The notes beneath the pieces were generated by a model. It worked only from the letters and a program-made list of their open reading frames with translations. It ran no database searches and had not been told where the DNA came from. A stretch of DNA of 64,000 nucleotides from Druceiella hillmani. Taxonomy: Eukaryota > Arthropoda > Insecta > Lepidoptera > Hepialidae. Shown here in pieces: positions 25,691-37,509 of this stretch. Numbering within the stretch: position 1 is the first letter of the stretch; the number at the start of each line of letters is the position of its first letter. The position numbers and the translations under genes are program-made. The stretch is taken from contig JAYKKI010000032.1 of the NCBI GenBank assembly GCA_039881145.1, forward strand, positions 11,213,501-11,277,500, given 5' to 3'.

Positions 25691-27079
25691 GCAACATTAA
25701 ATTTATGTTTACTGTAAAGGCTTAATAGTTTTCGTTGTTTAGTTTTAAGAGCTCCTTTATTTTATTGCTCCTCTTAATGCTTCATGCGAGACAATATAAT
25801 TTTTTAATATTCCTTGAATTTACACAGAAAAAATATAAGTAAAAACAATACATTACATTTATTGTTATGTTTGTCGTTCAGAATTTGGTGAGATATAGAA
25901 TGATTGTGCTATAATTTTTAAAGCAATGTACCTTATATTCGAAGTTTCATTTGCTTGTAATTATAAATATTTGGTTTTCATATGGGACTATTTATTAATA
26001 CATATAATCTTAATTAATTGATTAAAGACCTCTTACTATGCGGTTTTGCTCGTGTGGTCAATAGATTAAATATTTTATTACATACAAGATTTTTTATGTG
26101 CAAAAAAATCATTTCATGTTGCTTTTTTTGTAATATTTCTGAATAATTGTATGAAACATATATTGGAATTTGTGTTTTATTAAAAATAAAAAACCTTAAG
26201 TTCAAATTTGATTCAATTTTCAACTATTATTCCAAGGTTACTTATTGCTTAGGTAACAATCAGTATAAGGTGTTATTAATAATTTCGAAAATAATGTAGC
26301 TGACTCATAACCCTTGAATAATTTTTTTCCAAAAAATATTTAACGTATTTCTTATTTTATTTAAGTCTTTATTACATACAAAGATAAAACTGTTCAATTT
26401 ATTTATTGAATATTACATACGCGATTAAATAGCCTACATACTACAATATAACACAAAGTTAGCACTAATTCTAAAGATCTTTTTATTCTCACTCACAATT
26501 TTAGTAAAATATATTTCGGATCAGAAATCGTTATTATATCGATACTGATTAAACTATTTCAAATTTTAAATATTCATTAATTTTTAAATAACGACTTTGT
26601 GTGTTTTTGTCGTACTTAAAAATATGTTAATTTTCTATTATGGCATGATATATTATTGAAAGTATGCATATTTCGGATATGGAGTACAAAACTCTAAAAT
26701 AATCGTATACTTATCCATCACCAAAAAGTGTCGATTGTAATAAGAAATTGTATCGTCGCCATGATTTTTATTAAACACTAGCCTAACATCTGGCGTTGTT
26801 TGCTCTTTTTCAAATTGCCACTACCCAGTGTCCAAAAGTGCATATGCAGTGAAAAAGTAGTTATGAATGATTATCTCAGAATTAGCAATGATGACACAAT
26901 AATTTTGCCCTCACTTTCAGTTCGACGTTAATTTCAAACCAGCTTCAAATAATATTTATTTCGGTAATTAATTAATCTAAGTTAATTATTAATATTTTAG
27001 CCTACTTTATATTCTTTCTGGCCAATATTAATTCCAAAATTTTATATTCACTTATCGTCATTGTTTTTAAAATAACTAA

Positions 27080-27480
27080 CTTTATCCAGCGTTAAAAAAT
27101 AAACTAGTTCAGACAGCGGAACAGAAACTTCTTACAGGGAAAAGAAGTGGAAGTAGGGATATCTTGTTATGCTACGATTATAACGTTAATGGTTCAATTT
27201 CAAGAGAAGTAGTCAATCTTGGAGTTAAATTCCACTGATGCCTAATTTTTGCAGTTATTTAACGGATGCAGCGAAAACCATTCAGAACGTTTCGGTGCCT
27301 CTTGCGTAATTCAACTTAAAACAATTTCCAATGTATTCTTGAATTAATTTTTATAATACTTTAGTGCAAATCAAGCTAGAAGCCAACTTTAATATTTTTC
27401 TACTTAATCGAACCCTATTCGCCCGTCGAATACTTAAAGAATATATATTTCATATTTTAAGCTCACTGCCTGATTTTTAA
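27080..27480 (+). pseudogene. Decayed LINE reverse transcriptase (thumb region)
   Basis: A forward frame reads QKLLTGKRSGSRDI, then YDYNVNGSISREVVNLGVKF before a stop near 27,236, the familiar INGxxIxxVxxLGVxFD block that follows the YxDD motif in non-LTR RTs. After a frame change it continues DAAKTIQNVSVPLA and then FYNTLVQIKLEA near 27,355-27,385, equivalent to the LRNSxxF and LVRSKLEYA blocks. It is heavily mutated and lacks the catalytic part. The style is nearer Jockey/I-like elements than the RTE-like copy at 22.3 kb. Secure as LINE-derived, less so for clade and exact ends. Confidence 0.55.
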
Positions 27481-27528
27481 ACTTGTCCCTTCGATATTTT
27501 TTATTACCGCTTTATGTAGAAACGATAT

Positions 27529-27530
<2 letters not shown>

Positions 27531-27571
<41 letters not shown>
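27531..27571. repeat. (TA)n microsatellite
   Basis: Pure TA repeat of about 40 bp. Confidence 0.95.
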
Positions 27572-27572
<1 letters not shown>

Positions 27573-27910
27573 CACTTTTCAAGGTAATAATTTCACCTAA
27601 TAAGACTGATAGGTATAAGATTTAGAATGAACGTTTCAATACTAATAATAAATTTATTTTGACATGGTAGCGTGTGTTTTGGCTCTCCATAATCAGATCG
27701 GTTCATCCAGTATCATTTTTATCCGGCTACACGCAAGATACTTCACTTGCATACCGACAATCCAGCATACAGACTCTACATTTAAAGACAGAAGCTATCA
27801 TCTGTCAGAAACACATGGATAATACTAGTTTTAATTTATGTATTATTTTTCTCAGTTATACTTTAAAGTTTTGTTGCAAATTAATATATATATATTTACA
27901 TGTGAGTTTA

Positions 27911-27963
<53 letters not shown>

Positions 27964-27976
27964 TTATATATATATA
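27911..27976. repeat. (TA)n microsatellite
   Basis: TA repeat interrupted once by ATTATATTTATA near its right end. Confidence 0.95.
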
Positions 27977-28654
27977 ATCGATATTTTGGTTATCAAACAG
28001 GCAAAAGATTTTTGGTGAACCTAAAAGGGAAAAAAATGATAAAGCATAGGTGCTTTTTCAAAAACATTAAAATACTCTCATTAAGTTAATTAAATTACAT
28101 AAAAGTAATTATGTTATTGAACACTGTAAAAAATGCCATTTAACACATTACGCATTTGTATATTTCTCGCTGCACTCAAAAGAAGGTTCAACCATCCACG
28201 GAATGTGACCTAAAGATATTTCTCCATTCATAAACTTTAGATACTTTTTAGATAAAAGGAGAATTTTAGCTACATTGAAAATAAAACTAACAAAATTTTA
28301 AAAGTAATGGCACTAAAGTATTTTTAATACTAACATGACCAATAATCCAACTTTCCTGCTCCAAAGTAATTTTAACGCTAACACTCAATTTAATCAGCCA
28401 AACTTTCAACAAAAAAACTGCCCCTAAAATTAAAATAATTAAAAACCACTATTTTCTTAAGTCGACCAATAATTTAGAAAACTTTCCAGTAATATTCATA
28501 ACAGGTGGCCACAAAGAGCTAATCAACCAAACACCATTAAACCAGAAACCATATGTGATATTTCTTATACAAATCCCAACCTACGCAAATAGAACTTAAA
28601 ATCGCACCAAGTTTTTCCAAAACCATGAACCATCTCCCAAATACACATTCAAAA

Positions 28655-28912
28655 TACTACACCTAAATGAAACATGATGCACATAATGAAATATACCCTA
28701 ATCCCTATATATACTATAAGACCAATTAGAATCAGAAAACTACACCTAAATGAAACACGATGCACATAATGACTAAATGAAACATGATGCACATAAAACT
28801 ACACCTAAATGAAACATGATGCACATAAACTACACCTAAATGAAATATGATGCACATAATGAAGTATACCCTAATCCCCATATCTACTCTAAGATCAATT
28901 AGAACCAGAAAA
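28655..28912. repeat. 30-bp tandem repeat with higher-order unit
   Basis: The unit ctacacctaaatgaaacatg atgcacataa occurs near 28,658, 28,740, 28,772 (partial), 28,798 and 28,829. The first and last units are each followed by a related ~54-bp block (ataccctaatcccyatat ... ccaattagaa), so the array carries a higher-order pattern. All units are very poor in G on this strand. Confidence 0.85.
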
Positions 28913-31900
28913 CGGTAATCATGATCAGTCCGAGTACAGCAAATTCAATATTTTTTAGATATGTACTGTAGAGAGCTAGATTTTTGAGCAGAAATAAATA
29001 TTCGTAATAAATATTCAAAATCAAAACCCTCGCTCTTAAACGTGTAATTAATACTATAGTAACCCAATAATTTATTTCATCTATAGTAATAAATAAATAT
29101 TTTTATAAATTCGAAATTAAATGCGACCAGTTCACGGTAACAAATGTACATATATACCACCACATAAAACATATACTCAATATATTTGCCTACTTTTTAA
29201 GAAGTCAACGAACCTGCCTATTGTAAATTCTATATCTATAAATTCCTTAAAGTATTCGAGCGCAAATAGGGTTCGATTTACTAGAAACATTTCAAAGCAG
29301 TATAGCCGTGCACAAAAAATTATTATCAATATCAAAATCTACAAGCAAAAACGACATGCTTAAATAAGGTACAACAATTCTATTTAAAGCTCTCGTACAA
29401 TCGAATAAATCTCGACAATAGAAATTCCATGCAACCATGAAAGAGATGAATTCCGTATCCTTGATATATTTTTAAACAAATACTATCCGTAAAGACTAAC
29501 GCCCACCAAAGAAATGCTTACATTGAAGTAATAATCCGACCCTAAATGATTTAATAATAGACCCAATGGTACCCCGTAATATTATACCACTAACTGCAAA
29601 CTTTACATAAATAAATTTTGAAGCCTGTAAAACTAATAAAAATATTTACATTGAATAATATTTGTATTAAGTACCTAATAATATTCATATGGAAAAACAA
29701 ATTCTTACCCTCAGAGAAACACTTATGATTCTAAATATATTCCATATAGTTCATCGACTACCACTTATGCAAACAGATTTAGATTAATTCAAAATAAATA
29801 AAATTAAATTAGTTACGATAGATTTAAAATAGGACTAGCAGATAGTTTCTATAGTATACTAGCAATCTAGATCAAAACGATGTACAACAATTTAACTAAT
29901 AGTGGATAACTTAACATTAGAGGTCACATTTTATTGCAACGAAACAGGAATCAATTTCCACAATATAAAATAAAAACTCAATGTTCGTATCAAGTAAGCT
30001 AAACAAAGTGAAAAAGCAACTAAATGTAATGACGCGGCATGTTCTTCGCCTTGGATGTAGCTTTGTTAATGATATTTTTGGTGGTGGAAACTGTCTTACG
30101 TATTGACCACGTGTCCATCAACGTGTATGGAGGTTTCCTTATTAAATTGTTGATAATTTTCTTGTTTTATTAAAGTATTTGTTTTATATTTATCGTTGAT
30201 TTTATTAACATCATTTCATTTAATAATTCTAACATATTTAGTCTTTGTTTGATTCGTAGCACGACGCTGATTTCTACTTCATAAGATTTACGAAGCAATA
30301 CTTTACGGAACAAATATTAAAATATTATTGCAACTATTTAAAAACATGTTTTTACATTTTAATTTCTACTTGTTATATTTAAGTCATCTCCTTAGACTAG
30401 GAAAAAAAAAGTATTCTTTAAAATAATTAACATAATCTATCCAAATTATAGTTTTATATCCAATGCATTAATTAAGCTAAAGCTACTGGCTTGCCCCCTC
30501 AATTTTGTCGTTAGATATTCTTAATTTCATAATAATAGTTACCAAACGGTTAAATTGACATTTTACTGATGATTGACTTAGATTCATAACATAGAAATAA
30601 AGGCATTTGCAGACACAAAATTCTTGTTTTTGCGACTAGTTTTCTGGATTTTAATAAATCTGTTAAAGGTATCATCAGAAACTACAAAAGCGTTTACGTC
30701 TACGGGTACTTTTTTTATTTTAAGTACTGCGTTGTGCAAAACGACTCTTAACACAAGGTTTTTTTTAGTTACGTAAATTAAAAATAAAATAAAAATGCGA
30801 GTTTTTACGAAATACCTAGTTAAATTAGTACGTTTGCTTTATATATATACCTAGTTAAATTATACGTTTGCTATATATATAGCAAAATCAATAAGAACAC
30901 ACGACAGAGGTAAACCTTGACTTCAACAGTGAACAATTATGAAAATGGTTGATAATATTTTTAACAAAATGCAGTCCGCATTTTGCTAAAAATATTACTT
31001 AATATATTGATTTATCGATAAACTCAAATTTTAGACAATTGGCGTAATTAAAATTCACCTCTCATTTAGCACTATATGCAAAATCTCCCACTGCAATTTT
31101 AAAAAGCAATATTTGATTATGAATTATGATAGCATGGGGCTTAATTGGAAGCGAAGTCCTCGTGAAAGTTTCTTTGAATTTTTTTTGGCAGGTATGCAGG
31201 TAAAGATGATAATTACGATTTATATCCTTAAAATTTTATTCATTAATGTTTAACTCGCGTACGCTTGACTGTATTAGTGCCAATAATTTAACTTTGAATT
31301 CATAGCAAATATTCAGTCAGAACAAGAGGTAGCCTAGGTTTTAATCTGAATATCAAATATTCGAACTAGTTTATTACTTTTTAATAATGGTCTAGCAAAC
31401 AGGTGAACTATCTATTACTCTATTCTACTGCACTTTTTACATTAACACACACACATATATATTTTTGTATGTGTATGTATGTATCTCTACTAATACGTGT
31501 TGTAAAACTTTATACACAAAACCTTATCGTTGTTACACTTTCAATTAACTTAATCTTACGACTTAAAACAAAAAGTCAAAATTGACGCAACTCACCTCAT
31601 TTTGCTGTCCTTGGACGGAGAAAATGCCCACAGCAGAAAATTAAAAATACTCGCTGTCAGATTAGGCGAACGCAACCAAATGAAAATAATGCAGTTGTCG
31701 GTTTAAACTATTAGACAATTTATATTTATCGCGCTTTTTATGGTCCTAGGCTTTAAGTGAATTTGTTATTTGAGTTGTTTTTACTAAGATGCCCATTTAG
31801 ATGTAGGTTGCTTCCATTAATAACGAAATTCTGCCAAGAACATCACGTAAATTATTTCTAGAAATTGTACTAATAGGGAAAGACTATCAATTTAAAAAAA

Positions 31901-32699
31901 AATATAATCATAAATGTTTATCATTCATTCGTCTTAATAAGCTATAAATTATATTACCAGTTTAGACTTATTGTTCTAAAACAATTTCAATTATCACGGA
32001 AACTAAAAACTTTTCAAGCCATCTTCAAAACTATAAGCGGAAATACAATCGTTGTACGTATAAGTCATAAATATATTTTCTTCCCGTCGTTTCTCATTTC
32101 CTTTGCAAATATGATAGATCAATAATTAAAATAGACTTGATTTTTTTCGCGAAATCCCACTAATTCTTGTAGATAAACTTTTTAAAACTTTCACATGTCA
32201 TGGTATTTAAATTTTATCAAATTATGGTTTCATTTTCGGTTTTAATGTCGTGGAAAGATTATGATTATATTTTTCAAAGTGTCACTGCTTAATATGAATG
32301 CTTAATGGTAAGGAACTAATTTTGTCATCTAATTTATATTAAAAAAGGAAACTACAAATCAATTGAAAAGCTTTGGTTACTTAACTTATGTAAAATAAGC
32401 TTAGTTTTTGAGCTCACTTGGTTTTACATATCGGAAGAATTTACTTGGAGTGATAAAAATAATTTCAAATATTATAGCAAATCAATGCAAGATAATCGCT
32501 TTGGAATGAAAAAACTAAACTTTCTTTTCCATTTTTCTCTCTATCGATCTGCAAAGACACTTCTTCTCGGAAACGACCAGAGATATCAAATTGAAATTAA
32601 CGTCAAATGCTATCATAGACCTTTTAATGCCCCTACACCTAAATTGCTATTCATAGACCTTCTCTGATCATATAGTCCTTTAAAATGTTCAAGATTCTG
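28913..32699. other. A+T-rich unique DNA, little recognised
   Basis: Contains a minor duplication (acctagttaaatta..acgtttgct at 30,817 and 30,850), a hairpin at 30,954-30,996, and an AC/GT-rich patch at 31,446-31,485. No gene was recognised. Confidence 0.5.
30954..30996. repeat. 19-bp hairpin
   Basis: Arms 30,954-30,972 and 30,978-30,996 match at 18 of 19 positions around the loop agtcc. Confidence 0.85.
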
Positions 32700-32840
32700 A
32701 CGTAATGAAATATGAAGAAACGGTCTTTCAAATGCCAGATCACTTTGATGCTTACTCACCCATCAATATTGCTAAGGGTACTCCTCTATGACCCAGAACC
32801 TTAAAAATTCGGTACCAAGATTATTCATTTGTAACTTTAT
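32700..32840 (+). repeat. Decayed lepidopteran-type repeat fragment
   Basis: The words aagggtactcctctatgacc, cagaaccttaaaaattcgg correspond to the ggtacttcccgttgacccagaatcttgaaatttgg core of the family, but with many changes. Confidence 0.35.
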
Positions 32841-34274
32841 TAGGGATTATTATGCGGCAAATTAAATTTGTTGATTTTGGTGAACGATTCTGAATTGCGA
32901 AAACTAGTTGGGTTACGCTTGTCCTTAACTGTAATATTTGAAAAGAAATCCATTCTAGGCCAATAGTGAATCTCTAATTAAATTAAAATTTTTTTTTGTT
33001 CAAATATTAAGTTAAGACTATCAATGTTCATTATTAAAACGGATAATAGCTGTGTGTTCCCAATTAATATTTTGTATAAATATTATGCATTATTTCTTTG
33101 AATAGTGCTTTTAATATATTTTATAGTAATTATACGCTTCTTTCCACATTTATTAACTTTAGGTAAATCAAAATTTACGGATTAAAAAAGCTTGAATTAT
33201 CAAAATATATCTTTTAATAATTATAGAAACCTGAAAGAAATATATTACAAATTTGTGCCATAATTTATCCAAAAACAAGTTACAATTCCCAAATTTACGA
33301 TTTTGAGGTTACTTTTTGAATTTTGAAATCGGTTTGCAAATGGTAAAATAAGGTAATACTTACCATTCTTTACTTGCGTCATACTTAAGATTACTACCCG
33401 AGAATAGTATATTTTGGAAATTTTTAAGAAAAAAAAAGATTGATTTGCGTTATATATTTTCAAATATAAAAACGGGCATCTAACAATTTATTTGGAATAC
33501 AATAAATTTCTAAATATATAAATTTTCACATTATCATCCTTCTTAGGAACGCTAGAATAGGATGACAAATGTTTATTACGTAAAAGATTTAGAAACAAAC
33601 AATTTCGCTTTATGTTCAAAGTTAATATTTTCCCATACGTCACGCTATTTTAAAGTTTCATATTCCGCTTTACCTTCTTATTGCTTAAGAATTGTATTTT
33701 GGATTACTATTATACAAATTCATGTTAGTATTTGAATATTCGATGCTTAATATTAATAAAAATGATCATTAATTCAAAAGAATGTTAACAATCAATTTAT
33801 AGCAAATAAATTTTTTGTTGTAAAATAATCGCGAGCGAAAATGATTTTTGTTAAATATTTCGTTCTTACTTTATATCCCTTTATATAATAAAAAAACAGT
33901 GAAATTTCCGTTAGCGTTAAACTAGCATATGTTTTCCTTCAAGCAATTTGACAAATTCTGATAAATACGAGTAGTATTATAGCCGGTCATTTAGAAATAT
34001 AGATGAAAATATGGTAATGCAAAGCGTGAATATAATTATCCTCAATGTGCTTGTTTGATTCGCAATTTAACATCTTTGCATTAATATACGTACTCATGGG
34101 ATTTTCTTTTTGGCCGTTAATCTTTGAATACGCTGAATTTTGAGGAAGTGAAGAAAGAAGTATAAAATTGGAAGGTTGGTAAAAACTTCAACAGAAAGAC
34201 CTTTTGGTAACAATAAAATAAAAATATATTTTATATATCACATATACATACACACGCATACTCATACATACAAA

Positions 34275-34298
34275 GATATATATATATATATATATACA
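34275..34298. repeat. Short (TA)n microsatellite
   Basis: TA repeat preceded by catacacacgcatactcatacata. Confidence 0.85.
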
Positions 34299-34304
34299 CG
34301 CTTT

Positions 34305-34534
34305 TTAATTTGTGTGCCTTCTTTTAGGTTGGTGTAACCAAAAAGCTCTGCACGTCACCGATCAATACGTATCAATTTTATGAAGTGTTACCGCAAAACC
34401 TTCCAAAATTGCATAAAACTTAATTTGTGTGCCTTCTTTTAGGTTGGTGTACCCAAAAAGCTCTGCACGTCACCGATCAATACGTATCAATTTTATGAAG
34501 TGTTACCGCAAAACCTTCCGAAATTTGATAAAAC
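34305..34534. repeat. Two-copy 115-bp tandem duplication
   Basis: Unit 1 (34,305-34,419) and unit 2 (34,420-34,534) are almost identical, starting ttaatttgtgtgccttcttt. A few substitutions separate them, so the duplication is recent. It abuts the TA tract at 34,298. Confidence 0.9.
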
Positions 34535-34876
34535 TTTTCTCTTGTTTACACTTCCGTAGCGAAACAACAAACCTTCCTAATTGTGTTACTTTTGTTCGTT
34601 TGTCCGTCCGTCACAGTCTTATTTTCTTTTCCATCGCAGCGTGGAATGTGTGTTTCATAAATAAATTGAGAAACCATTTTTAATTTTTAAAAATAAATAT
34701 TTATTAAACAGTATATTGTACAAAATGTGCATAAAATGCTTATAAACAAATTCCAGCAACTATTTATTTATATTGTTATTTTTTATTGTAATAGTCAAAC
34801 ACAGTATTTGATATAACTCTAATTAAATTTACGTTTGAATTATCAACTAGTTAATGTTATTTTGCTTATATTTACT

Positions 34877-35187
34877 CAAATTTTGAAATGCCAGTGAAAA
34901 GTTACACCAAATAAATTTCACAATTAAATGAAACTACGTGATGTAGTATTATTTCTACTTTCTTTGAGTTCTTTACCACGACCTAGGTGTCGTTGTATTA
35001 CAATATATTTAGGTGGACTATTAGCAAAAATTCTTTGCTAATAGCCCACCTAAACTTCTACAAAATTGACGCCAAATATATTCAACAAGTTAATTTCTAT
35101 AATACAATAAGGGATTTTTATATACAAACCATAAATCAAGTTTTGAAATGCCAATGAAAAGTTAAACCAAATAAATTTCTATAATAC
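34877..35187. repeat. Direct repeat split by the palindromic element
   Basis: The segment ttttgaaatgcc.gtgaaaag ... ccaaataaatttctataatac appears from 34,877 (interrupted after aaattt at 34,918 and resumed at 35,097) and again, unbroken, from 35,137. The unbroken copy is effectively the empty target site for the insertion at 34,919-35,086. Confidence 0.75.
34919..35086 (+). mobile_element. Palindromic ribozyme element, copy 4
   Basis: Left arm is complete from CACAATTAAATG to the loop. The right arm is cut down to gctaatagcccacctaaa and then joins the tail cttctacaaaattgacgcc. Flanks AAATAAATTT (34,909-34,918) and AAGTTAATTT (35,087-35,096) are a two-mismatch 10-bp duplication, confirmed by the uninterrupted paralogous site at 35,162-35,182. 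The minus-strand hammerhead motif (34,976-35,016) is ruined: CTGAAGA became CTAAATA and GAAA became GACA. Confidence 0.8.
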
Positions 35188-35189
35188 GC

Positions 35190-36749
35190 AAACCATATAC
35201 ACATTGCCATGGTAAAGCTCATCGATAATGACAGAAAAATTATTTATAAAATATAAGACTATATCGTTATACCGAATATGCAGAAACTATCAGGTTATTG
35301 TGAGTTAAAACAAAATAGAAATTGATTGAAATATTTCTTTTCATGTATACTGATTTTTATATATTTTATTCTAATTAAGGAATATTTCTTAAAATGGTTT
35401 TGCAAATATAGGTCAGATTTACGCAGGTTTACATAAACGCATTCATTATATTGAATATTCCCTTTGTATATTTGACAAAATTATATTCTTATGAAATTGA
35501 GGCCAGGTTTCTAGTTTTCGTAAACAGGCTATATTTTGTTTATAAAACAACCCAGCAAACATACAAGTTAATCAAGTCTGCTTGTAAATATCAATTGGCA
35601 AAAATTAAAATGCGTATATGGCAAAATGCTAATTAAGATATTTTTTTTATTATAATAGTTAATTTTTGGATGTCGACATTTTACTCATTGACACATAATT
35701 TGTATTTCTAAAATTTACGAAGTCACTAACAAAGAGAATTTATTGTAAATTTTAAATATATCTCATCATATTCTCGGTCATAAAATTTCAAGTTCATATA
35801 AAGCTGTAAATTGAAGGTTACTTATTTTTTAAATTAAATTAAGTATTATTTGAATTAATAATATCGCTTTAATTTATTATAGATTAACACTTTTAATGAT
35901 GTAAATCATTATATTTTCATCAGAACGACATGATCTATCTTTTTTATTCTATAAATAATTCTTCGATCATCAGCTTTTGCCGCTATTTTATTAATGCATG
36001 ATTCGTAGAGGTGCCCCTCTCTCGTGCTATGTGAAACATATCGTGAATAGAATTCATAAAGCATAAAGTTGCAAAGAAATTTGAACACTGCGGTCGATAT
36101 CGATATTCGCTACAGAATACGTAATGTGGAAAGGTCTTTTTACCGAAACTTCACAAAACTGACAACAACGAAGCAAAACATTCCGCTCGCCATGTCCACA
36201 CGTAGGAATATGTAAATCTGATTGCTGATTAAAAATATATTCTAAAAAAATAGTAAAATATTTCTGTTTGAGGATGTGACTTACAAAGATGCGTGGTCTT
36301 GAACTTTGAGAATTCTATCTTAACACAGTTTCTTTATTATCTTATGTGGCCTATCATAAAGATATAATTTTTGTAATCCATTTTGATGTACACAAATTTG
36401 TTAATAATATGTCTCTAGCTTGTTTTCTGAAATTTAAACAGAAACTAAGGAAACTTTATTTACTTTCTTTGTAAACTTTATTCAAAACTTCGCTCACATT
36501 ATATACGTATTTAATTTGTTACATAATGTTCGATTGCTTTTTGAAAGTTTACAAAACAACTGCAATTAATATAGATAGTACAAAAATATCCATTTTTAAT
36601 AAATTTATAATTAAATTCTAATATTGGTCGTATGCAAAATATGTAACCAAAATCATTTTGATCCTATTTTATTTATTACTACTTTCAGATATTTTAAATG
36701 GACATTTCATGTCTTTCCTTGTAATATAAATCATTGTTTTTAAAAAAAG
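35190..36749. other. A+T-rich unique DNA, nothing recognised
   Basis: Slightly richer in G+C at about 36,000-36,200. The 20-mer ATATTCGCTACAGAATACGT at 36,103-36,122 recurs exactly at 41,555-41,574. Confidence 0.5.
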
Positions 36750-37455
36750 TTGAGAATGGTAAGGCACGTCTAGTTAAATTTTACGTTTAATCTGCTTTTG
36801 GAAATTTTTCCATGGTAATATTTTTTTAGATCTGTAACTGGAGTAACAATTTAAGTCATGGGCATTTTGAAGTAACTTTTATTCTATGTTTTTGGCTGCG
36901 AGTTTTGTTTATTTTGATTATTGTTATGACGGCATTAGCGTAAAATTTGATAAGTTGGTAAAGTTCTATTTGATCTTAGAATTAAATAATCAAATTTGTT
37001 AGCTACATATTTGATTTGTTAAGATAGAGCAATTGTTTTTATTTGAAACTTATTTTTCCATCCATGATTATTTAGTTACTTTAGCTTTACTGCCTTTTGT
37101 AATGTTTAAAAAAAGTTGAAAATAAAAATTGTATTATGTGATAACGAACATTTAAATTACTTTATTAAGCATGGCAAAAGTACCTAGTTGATTTAAAATT
37201 TAAAATTAACTTTCTGATTTTGAGAAACTAAAACTTAATATAAATAAAATAATGAACACAAAAATTTAGGTAAATATATGGCAAATATCTACATTTTTCT
37301 GTATTCAAAATGTCTTAAAGAAATGCTGACGTAAAGTTTTCCACGGACATATAGTAGTTTTCGCAGAGGAGTGTTTCAGAAATTCTATTTCTTTTCATAC
37401 CATCTGGTGTTTGTTAATGAAATACATTATATATATACACACACACACACACACA

Positions 37456-37509
<54 letters not shown>

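Noticed and set aside
28655..28912. CRISPR-like array
   Set aside because: Units are tandem or separated by related sequence, not by unique spacers, and the DNA is eukaryotic.
29255..29290. tRNA B-box-like word gggttcgattta
   Set aside because: No A box, anticodon arm or acceptor stem can be built around it.
34429..34683. 84-codon forward open frame
   Set aside because: It begins in the second unit of the 115-bp tandem duplication and runs into a degraded repeat-like tail; no motif.
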